Of a DNA stretch of 5,451 nt, positions 1 through 5,451 are shown piece after piece. Made by a program: the position numbers and the translations under genes. Origin of the DNA: JAAYJR01 sp964563975 (GTDB lineage: Bacteria; Bacteroidota; Bacteroidia; Bacteroidales; Prolixibacteraceae). Numbering within the stretch: position 1 is the stretch's first letter; each line of letters begins with the position of its first letter. The stretch spans positions 1 to 5,451 of the forward strand of contig CAZLZJ010000097.1 in NCBI GenBank assembly GCA_964563975.1, written 5' to 3'. The notes under the pieces are model-generated. The model made no database searches. It was not told the DNA's origin and saw only the letters and a list, made by a program, of their open reading frames with translations.

Positions 1-1230
1 ACTCTTGACCTTAAAAGTGCCAGAGAATATGCACTTAACTATAACCGGACCATAAAAAGTTCAGGGTTGGCGGTTGACAAGTCACAGGAGTTGCTTTGGT
101 CCACAATTGCTGCCGGATTGCCCCAGATCAATGCCACCACAGATTATACTAATGCCATGGGTGCAAAAATTAAAATTCAGTTTGATGAAAACCTGCCCCC
201 AACGGAGATACCGATCAAGCCCTCCAGCAATTTTAACTTACAATTAGGCCAGCTGCTTTTTAACGGAAGTTACCTTGTAGGTATTCAAACAGCCAAATTA
301 GCGCAAAAATTGTCAGAAAAAAATCTTGAAAAGACAGAGCAGGAGGTTGTCAGCCAGGTTACTCAAAGTTATTACCTGATCCTGGTCTCTGAAGAATCAT
401 TGCAAATACTCAACAATAATAAAGAAAACCTCCATGCCATTTATAAAAAAACTGAACCCTTGGTAAAAGTGGGAATTATAGAAAAAATAGAACTCGACCA
501 GCTTTCGGTACAGGTAAACTCACTCGACAACTCTTTAAAAGCTGCCGAACGACAGTTGGAAATGGCAAAAAATCTTTTACGGGTCCAGCTTGGCGTTACC
601 GCAGAAACAGAATTAAAACTGACAGAAAAATTGTCCGATTTTATAACTGCTCATCTTTCTGATGATGCCAAATTAACTTTCACACCCAAACAGAATGTTG
701 ATTTTCAACTATTGGAAGTCCAGGAAGAGTTAACCGAAAAGCAGATAAATATGCAAAAAGCAGCATATCTCCCCACTGTTACGGGCTATTACAATTTTAC
801 CAAAAAAATTCTAAAACCTGCTTTTGATATGGCACCGGCCCATATGGCAGGGCTCCAAATGAATATTCCTGTCTTTTCAAGTGGTGAAAGGCGCTCAAAA
901 GTCAGACAGGCAAAAATCGAATTAGAAACAACTAAAAATAATAAAGCCCTGGCCGAAGAACAACTCAATATTCAATTTAAACAGTTACAGTTCTATCTTA
1001 ACAGTGCAACAGAAAGTTATGAAACACAGAAAAAAAATATAGAAGTATCGCGTGAAGTATATCAAAACCTTAAACGCAAATATGAACAGGGAATGATATC
1101 AAGCCTTGAGCTGACAACAGCCGACAGCAATTATCTGAAGGCAGAGTCTGATTACCTGATGGCAGTATTGGAAGTACTTCAGGCAAAAAACGAGTTAAAC
1201 ACACTAACCGGCAAAATATTAAACAATTAA
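1..1230 (+). CDS. TolC-family outer-membrane efflux channel, 5'-truncated by window edge
   Basis: This is the outer-membrane factor of an RND efflux pump, a trimeric barrel plus periplasmic helical tunnel. The frame is open from base 1. The 22 codons before the TTG at 67 (TLDLKSAREYALNYNRTIKS and onward) match the conserved start of mature TolC-family proteins, so the gene begins upstream and the TTG is not its start. The window holds 409 codons; a signal peptide and a few residues are missing. Numbering from base 1, the internal duplication is visible. Each half has an Ala/Leu-Pro entry to a barrel hairpin (GLPQ at 39-42, YLPT at 256-259) and a long coiled-coil pair containing a Gly-centred turn (VGIIEKIELDQL at 157-168, YEQGMISSLEL at 361-371). 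Residues 288-298, NIPVFSSGERR, are the usual end of the second barrel hairpin. The stop lies 10 bases before the adaptor start, so the genes are probably co-transcribed. The family is clear; the substrate is not. Confidence 0.94.
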   Translation, partial: TLDLKSAREYALNYNRTIKSSGLAVDKSQELLWSTIAAGLPQINATTDYTNAMGAKIKIQFDENLPPTEIPIKPSSNFNLQLGQLLFNGSYLVGIQTAKLAQKLSEKNLEKTEQEVVSQVTQSYYLILVSEESLQILNNNKENLHAIYKKTEPLVKVGIIEKIELDQLSVQVNSLDNSLKAAERQLEMAKNLLRVQLGVTAETELKLTEKLSDFITAHLSDDAKLTFTPKQNVDFQLLEVQEELTEKQINMQKAAYLPTVTGYYNFTKKILKPAFDMAPAHMAGLQMNIPVFSSGERRSKVRQAKIELETTKNNKALAEEQLNIQFKQLQFYLNSATESYETQKKNIEVSREVYQNLKRKYEQGMISSLELTTADSNYLKAESDYLMAVLEVLQAKNELNTLTGKILNN

Positions 1231-1240
1231 AAGAAAAACT
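1228..1240 (+). promoter_or_regulatory. A-rich translation leader of the adaptor gene
   Basis: The 10-base gap before the ATG at 1241 and the preceding TAA stop together read TAAAAGAAAAACT. There is no GGAGG-like Shine-Dalgarno sequence. A-rich leaders without Shine-Dalgarno are typical of Bacteroidota translation starts (established knowledge). The leader overlaps the channel gene's stop codon, so ribosomes finishing that gene end directly on it, which suggests translational coupling (inference). It also supports ATG 1241 as the start, together with the signal peptide that follows at once. Confidence 0.5.
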
Positions 1241-2290
1241 ATGAGACGCATTAAATTTTTTATAGTTGTTATTGTAGCAATAACCCTAAGCTCATGTATA
1301 CAGAGTGAAAAGAGAAAGGAGTCAACCCAACCGGACGAATCACATAGAAAAGAGATAGTTAAAGCTATGGAGCTGCAATATCGTACAGTAGCGCGCTCTG
1401 TCGAATACCCTGCCACATTGGTAGCATACGAAGAGGTTCACCTGGTACCTGCTTCTCCCGGCCGTATTGAAAAAATCCACGGAGAGATAGGAGACAGGGT
1501 ATCAAAAGGCACACCGCTTGTACAAATGGACCGCACACAGCTTCATCAGGCAGAGATACAGCTGAAAAATCTGGAATTAGACTTCCGGAGGCTTGACACC
1601 CTGGCTAAATATGGAAGTATAGCACAGCAACAATATGACCAGCTGAAAACACAATATGACATTGCCAAATCAAATGTGGAGTTTCTCAAAGAAAATACCA
1701 GGCTGTTGGCACCATTTAACGGGGTGATCTCAGGTCGCTATTTTGAATCGGGTGAAATGTTTTCCGGAACACCCAATACACCGGCCGGAAAAGCAGCTGT
1801 ACTTTCAATTGTGCAGATCGACAGGTTGAAAGCTGTTATTTCAATGTCGGAAAAATACTTTCCAATGGTAAAAACCGGAATGGAATCTTCAATTAAAATA
1901 GATACCTACAGCGACCGCAGTTTCACAGGCAGGATTTTACGTATCCACCCGACTGTTAACCCGATAGACCGCACTTTTAACGTAGAAGTGTTAATCAGCA
2001 ACCGTGAAAACCTTCTTCGCCCGGGCATGTTTTGCAGAGTTACACTTGACCTTGACAAAGAAGAGGCTATTCTGCTTCCATCAATTGCTGTTCTGAAAAT
2101 GCAGGGTTCAAACGAACGGTATCTGTTTGTAAATGAAAACGGAAAGGCAAAAAGAATCTCTGTAACCATCGGGAAAAGATATGACGACGACATCGAAGTA
2201 TTCTCAGATGAGCTGCAAGCCGGCGATCAGGTAATTATCACGGGGCAGGCACGGTTGTTAAACGGTATACCTATTGATGTGATCAACTGA
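1241..2290 (+). CDS. RND efflux periplasmic adaptor subunit (membrane fusion lipoprotein, HlyD/AcrA family)
   Basis: The 349-residue protein is complete and links permease to outer-membrane channel. It opens with a lipoprotein signal: MRRIK, a hydrophobic run (6-16) and lipobox LSSC with the lipidated Cys at 19. No acidic surface-export run follows the Cys, so a periplasm-facing anchor is likely (inference). The first half of the lipoyl domain is about 66-97 (ASPGRIEKI, then GDRVSKGTPL, ending QMD). A short coiled-coil hairpin spans about 98-152. The second lipoyl half is about 153-174 (LLAPFNGVISGRYFESGE). The beta-barrel domain is about 185-270, including RPGMFCRV near its end, and a membrane-proximal domain runs to the C-terminus (GDQVIITGQARLLNGIPI). 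The tip motif known as RLS in AcrA is R117, L121 and A128 here, so the serine is replaced. Residues 131-144 form two near-identical heptads. It lies between channel and permease genes on the same strand. Family assignment is firm; the substrate is unknown. Confidence 0.96.
   Translation: MRRIKFFIVVIVAITLSSCIQSEKRKESTQPDESHRKEIVKAMELQYRTVARSVEYPATLVAYEEVHLVPASPGRIEKIHGEIGDRVSKGTPLVQMDRTQLHQAEIQLKNLELDFRRLDTLAKYGSIAQQQYDQLKTQYDIAKSNVEFLKENTRLLAPFNGVISGRYFESGEMFSGTPNTPAGKAAVLSIVQIDRLKAVISMSEKYFPMVKTGMESSIKIDTYSDRSFTGRILRIHPTVNPIDRTFNVEVLISNRENLLRPGMFCRVTLDLDKEEAILLPSIAVLKMQGSNERYLFVNENGKAKRISVTIGKRYDDDIEVFSDELQAGDQVIITGQARLLNGIPIDVIN
1630..1660 (+). repeat. 10-base direct repeat spaced by one coiled-coil heptad
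   Basis: ACAATATGAC occurs at 1630-1639 and again at 1651-1660, offset by exactly 21 bases, or seven codons. It encodes two consecutive heptads of the adaptor's hairpin, QYDQLKT (131-137) and QYDIAKS (138-144). The offset matches the coiled-coil period. Either a small tandem duplication or convergent heptad constraint could explain it; the codons between the two copies differ, so this is a weak call as a true DNA duplication. Confidence 0.45.
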
Positions 2291-2312
2291 GCTTAAAAAA
2301 TAAGTGTATCAA

Positions 2313-2326
2313 TAAAAGAAAAAAGC
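2313..2326 (+). promoter_or_regulatory. A-rich translation leader of the permease gene
   Basis: The 36-base gap 2291-2326 is AT-rich and ends TAAAAGAAAAAAGC directly before the ATG at 2327. It shares the 11-mer TAAAAGAAAAA with the leader of the adaptor gene, at nearly the same distance (3 bases against 2) from the ATG. No Shine-Dalgarno core, promoter or hairpin is evident in the gap, so it reads as an intra-operon spacer with a Bacteroidota-type start region (inference). ATG 2327 is also supported because the protein begins with the usual short RND N-terminus just before TM1. Confidence 0.5.
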
Positions 2327-5300
2327 ATGAGTATATATAAAAACGCTGTTAATAAGCCTATTACCACTATAATGATATTTACGGCAATTGTGGTAATGGG
2401 AATTTATTCACTTGTACAAATGCCGGTCGACCTTTATCCTGAAATGGACCCTCCTTATATTTCAGTGATGACAACCTACCCGGGTGCCAATGCCAGTGAT
2501 ATTGAATCTAATGTTACACGTATAATAGAGGATGATCTCAATTCCGTAGATAATCTTAAAGAGATAACCTCCACATCATCAGATAACATTTCGGTTATAT
2601 TTCTTGAATTCGAATGGGAAAGTAATCTTGATGAAGCCACAAATAATATCCGTGATATAATTGACATGACAATAGACCGTCTGCCGGAAGGGGTAGACCG
2701 TCCCATGATTTTTAAATTCAACACCAGTATGATGCCAATCCTTTTTTATGCAGTAACAGCACAAGAAAGTTATGCCGGATTGGAAAAGCTGATTGACGAA
2801 AAGATCATTAACCCGCTTAACCGTATTGAAGGTATAGGATCTATCGGAATGATAGGCACACCCCGCCGTATTGTTTATGTTGATGCTGATCCACGATTGC
2901 TGGATGCATATAATCTGACAATAGAGCAGATTGGCAATACCATAGCTGCTGAAAATATGAATCTCCCTTCGGGCAATGTAAAAATGGGTAATATTGATTA
3001 TCAATTACGGGTACAAGGAGAATTCAACACAAGCGATCATATAAAAAACCTTATAGTCAGCAATATAGCAGGGAAACCTGTATACATTAAAGACATAGCC
3101 ACCGTTCGTGACTCAATAAAAGACCTGACCCTCGATGAAACCATCAATGGAAAAAAGGGAATGAGAATGTTTGTCATGAAGCAGTCGGGCACCAATACCA
3201 TGAAAGTTGCACGTGAAGTCCGTAAAAACCTTGCTAAATTACAAAAGGATCTGCCGCCCGATATTCAGATTAATTTAATATTGGATACCTCAGACTTTAT
3301 TAAGGGATCTATCAAAAACTTGTCAGAGACCCTGATGTGGGCATTTTTATTTGTAGTGCTTGTTGTTTTGTTTTTCCTGGGAAGGTGGAGAGCTACTTTT
3401 ATTATAGTGTTAACAATCCCCATTTCACTGATAGTTGCCTTCCTATATCTTTATATTTCAGGAAGTTCAATTAATGTGATCTCGCTCACCTCGCTCTCTA
3501 TTGCTATTGGCATGGTGGTTGATGATGCAATTGTAGTGCTGGAAAATATTACCCGCCATGTTGAAAGAGGGGCTACACCCCGCGAAGCAGCAATTTATGC
3601 CACTAACGAGGTGTGGTTGGCAGTAATAATCACTACCCTTGTTGTAGCAGCTGTATTTTTCCCTTTAACTTTAGTGGGAGGTATGACAGGAGTTATTTTT
3701 AACGAATTGGGATGGATAGTGACAATTACAGTAGTGACCTCAACGGTTGCCGCCATCTCTCTAACACCAATGCTTTCGTCAAGGCTTCTTAAGCTCAGGG
3801 AAAAAAAGAAAGAGCCGAAATGGTATAGTTATGAGCGTACAATTGAAAAAGGATTGGACCGGCTGGACAACTTTTATGAAAAGACTCTCCGCTGGGCATT
3901 ACGTCATAAAACATTTACTTTACTTACAGGATTAGCAATATTTGCAGGATCATTAATGCTGTTAAAATTTATCCAAACTGACTTAATGCCTGAATCGGAT
4001 GAAAGCAGAATATCTGCTTCAATTGAGTTGCAAACGGGAACCAGGGTTGAAGAGACCATAAAAACCACCAGGTATATTGAAAGTGTGATAAGAAAAAAAT
4101 ATCCTGAAGTACAGATACTTTCGACTTCATCAGGCTCAGACGACGAAGGAGGTATGTTCTCTCTTTTTACCACAACGGGTTCAAATATGATTAACCTTAC
4201 AATGAGGCTTACCGATATTGAAGATAGAGAAAGAAGTGTCTGGGATATTGCAAATGACTTACGGCAGGAAATTGCAGCGCTGCCGGAAGTTATAAATTTC
4301 AACGTAGAAACTGCAGGAAGCGGAATGGGCGGTAGAAGCAACTCGGTTGATGTTGAAATTTTCGGTTATGACTTTGATGTCACCAATGCAATTGCCGAAG
4401 AAGTGAGAAAAAAACTGGAAAATATTGATGGAGCAATTGATATTCAGGTAAGTCGAAAAAATGACAAACCCGAACTTCAGTTTGTGATTGACCGCGACAA
4501 AGTGGCACTGCACGGTTTATCGACAGCACAGGTATCCACATTCCTCAGAAACAGAGTAGCAGGGATGGTTGCATCCAAATACAAAGAAGAGGGTGAAGAG
4601 TATGATATAAGGGTAAGGCTGAAAGAGGAGTTCAGAAACTCTTTAACCGACCTGGAAGAAATATCTGTTTTAACCCCGGCAGGCGCACGTATTAAATTAA
4701 AAGAGTTGGGAGAGATAAAAGAGTACTGGTCGCCACCTAATATCCAGCATAAAAGAAGAGAGCGCATAGTGACAGTATCGGCCAAACCCGATAAAATAGC
4801 ATTGGGAAAATTGGCTGACATGATTCAGGCAGAATTAAAAGATGTTGAAATACCACAGGAGATACTTTTAAATATCGGAGGAGCTTATGAAGACCTGCAG
4901 GAATCTTTCATGGATCTGGGACTTCTTATGATAGTGGGGCTAATTCTTGTATTTATTGTAATGGCTTCTCAGTTCGAATCATTCACAATGCCTTTTGTAA
5001 TAATGTTCTCCATACCTTTTGCATTCACAGGGGTTATTCTCGGACTTCTTCTGACCGGAACTACTTTAAGCCTTGTTGCCGCATTAGGGGCAGTGCTTCT
5101 GATAGGTATTGTTGTTAAAAACGGAATAGTGCTTATCGACTTTACAAACCTTATGCGTGACAGAGGTTTTGAGCTTTACGAAGCAATAGCTCTTTCGGGC
5201 AAGTCGCGTTTACGCCCGGTATTAATGACAGCAGCAACTACAGTGTTAGGTATGTTGCCACTTGCACTCAGCACGGGTGAAGGATCAGAACTATGGAAAC

Positions 5301-5446
5301 CAATGGGAATAACTGTAATCGGGGGGCTGGTATTCTCAACAGTGGTGACAATGGTAATTGTTCCGGTTATGTACGGACTAATGGCAAAACGTGGAGAACG
5401 CAATAAAAAGAGAGGAATATTAAAACAGATCAGATTCCTTGATTAA
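2327..5446 (+). CDS. RND efflux permease subunit (AcrB/MexB superfamily, HAE1-like)
   Basis: The 1039-residue protein is a complete proton-driven inner-membrane pump, normal length for the family. The layout is duplicated: TM1 about 11-30, a first periplasmic domain to about 330, TM2 336-353, TM3 357-377, TM4 383-403, TM5 430-450, TM6 461-482, a charged cytoplasmic linker 489-526, TM7 529-549, a second periplasmic domain to about 860, TM8 864-881, TM9 889-909, TM10 913-937, TM11 965-982, TM12 994-1016, then a basic tail. All proton-relay residues are present: D399-D400 in TM4 (MVVDDAIVVLEN), K931 in TM10 (GIVVKNGIVLIDF), and R961 and T968 in RLRPVLMT, corresponding to AcrB D407, D408, K940, R971 and T978. 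The Asp pair, together with Thr-Arg (572-573) where CusA has Gly-Met-Ser, argues against a heavy-metal (HME) pump. YKEEGEEYDIRVRL in the second docking region and the short first docking loop place it outside the close AcrB/MexB group (by eye). It follows its adaptor gene by 36 bases. The substrate is undetermined. Confidence 0.98.
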   Translation: MSIYKNAVNKPITTIMIFTAIVVMGIYSLVQMPVDLYPEMDPPYISVMTTYPGANASDIESNVTRIIEDDLNSVDNLKEITSTSSDNISVIFLEFEWESNLDEATNNIRDIIDMTIDRLPEGVDRPMIFKFNTSMMPILFYAVTAQESYAGLEKLIDEKIINPLNRIEGIGSIGMIGTPRRIVYVDADPRLLDAYNLTIEQIGNTIAAENMNLPSGNVKMGNIDYQLRVQGEFNTSDHIKNLIVSNIAGKPVYIKDIATVRDSIKDLTLDETINGKKGMRMFVMKQSGTNTMKVAREVRKNLAKLQKDLPPDIQINLILDTSDFIKGSIKNLSETLMWAFLFVVLVVLFFLGRWRATFIIVLTIPISLIVAFLYLYISGSSINVISLTSLSIAIGMVVDDAIVVLENITRHVERGATPREAAIYATNEVWLAVIITTLVVAAVFFPLTLVGGMTGVIFNELGWIVTITVVTSTVAAISLTPMLSSRLLKLREKKKEPKWYSYERTIEKGLDRLDNFYEKTLRWALRHKTFTLLTGLAIFAGSLMLLKFIQTDLMPESDESRISASIELQTGTRVEETIKTTRYIESVIRKKYPEVQILSTSSGSDDEGGMFSLFTTTGSNMINLTMRLTDIEDRERSVWDIANDLRQEIAALPEVINFNVETAGSGMGGRSNSVDVEIFGYDFDVTNAIAEEVRKKLENIDGAIDIQVSRKNDKPELQFVIDRDKVALHGLSTAQVSTFLRNRVAGMVASKYKEEGEEYDIRVRLKEEFRNSLTDLEEISVLTPAGARIKLKELGEIKEYWSPPNIQHKRRERIVTVSAKPDKIALGKLADMIQAELKDVEIPQEILLNIGGAYEDLQESFMDLGLLMIVGLILVFIVMASQFESFTMPFVIMFSIPFAFTGVILGLLLTGTTLSLVAALGAVLLIGIVVKNGIVLIDFTNLMRDRGFELYEAIALSGKSRLRPVLMTAATTVLGMLPLALSTGEGSELWKPMGITVIGGLVFSTVVTMVIVPVMYGLMAKRGERNKKRGILKQIRFLD

Positions 5447-5451
5447 AAAAA

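Noticed and set aside
2291..2326. Possible terminator or promoter between adaptor and permease
   Set aside because: GCTT at 2291-2294 and AAGC at 2323-2326 are complementary, but the four-base stem has a loop of 28 bases. There is no GC-rich hairpin with a T-run and no convincing Bacteroidota promoter pair, so it is best read as a spacer.
2579..3004. 141-codon open frame on the - strand inside the permease gene
   Set aside because: It lies wholly antisense to a strongly conserved RND coding region, shows no recognisable domain and has the odd His/Ile/Asn-rich composition expected of a shadow frame. The other - strand open frames over the adaptor and permease fail in the same way.
3521..3526. 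Heavy-metal (CusA-type) RND pump
   Set aside because: The TM4 motif carries an Asp pair (D399-D400), as in multidrug HAE1 pumps, whereas CusA has a single Asp there. The residue expected to match CusA's metal-binding Met in G-M-S is not Met (G571-T572-R573).
5444..5451. A-run after the permease stop as part of a terminator
   Set aside because: Only the TAA stop and five A residues are visible before the window ends; no stem can be assessed and an A-run on the coding strand is not a T-run.
1..5451. Mobile element, CRISPR array, RNA gene or novel defence-type system
   Set aside because: Coding sequence of three well-known families fills all but about 50 bases. I saw no terminal inverted repeats, spaced direct-repeat array, tRNA-like fold or transposase.

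Overview
The window is an RND-type (resistance-nodulation-division) tripartite efflux operon, with all three genes on the + strand and almost no non-coding DNA. Its composition fits a Bacteroidota bacterium, plausibly of the Bacteroidales/Marinilabiliales type. Three things point there: the moderately AT-rich coding sequence, A-rich non-Shine-Dalgarno leaders before the start codons, and the protein style (a lipoprotein adaptor and a TolC-family channel next to an HAE1-like permease). That placement is an inference from style, not a database match.

Layout. Bases 1-1230 carry most of a TolC-family outer-membrane channel. The reading frame is open at base 1, so its start codon and signal peptide lie outside the window. 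After 10 bases comes a complete 349-residue lipoprotein periplasmic adaptor (membrane fusion protein, 1241-2290). After a 36-base AT-rich gap comes a complete 1039-residue RND permease (2327-5446) that retains every proton-relay residue known from AcrB. Five bases remain after its stop codon, so neither a terminator nor a downstream gene can be judged.

How they work together. The permease sits in the inner membrane and uses the proton gradient to drive substrate taken up from the periplasm or outer leaflet. The lipid-anchored adaptor joins permease to channel. The channel carries substrate across the outer membrane. Sequence alone does not reveal the substrate. The paired Asp residues in TM4 and the lack of a CusA-like methionine at one checked position favour export of organic or amphiphilic compounds over heavy metals. 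No regulator gene is in view; if there is one it probably lies upstream of base 1.

I found no undescribed system here. The observations worth a second look are fine details of a known machine: an altered adaptor tip motif, an acidic stretch in the permease's putative switch-loop region, a shortened docking loop, a heptad-spaced DNA repeat and two matching translation leaders.
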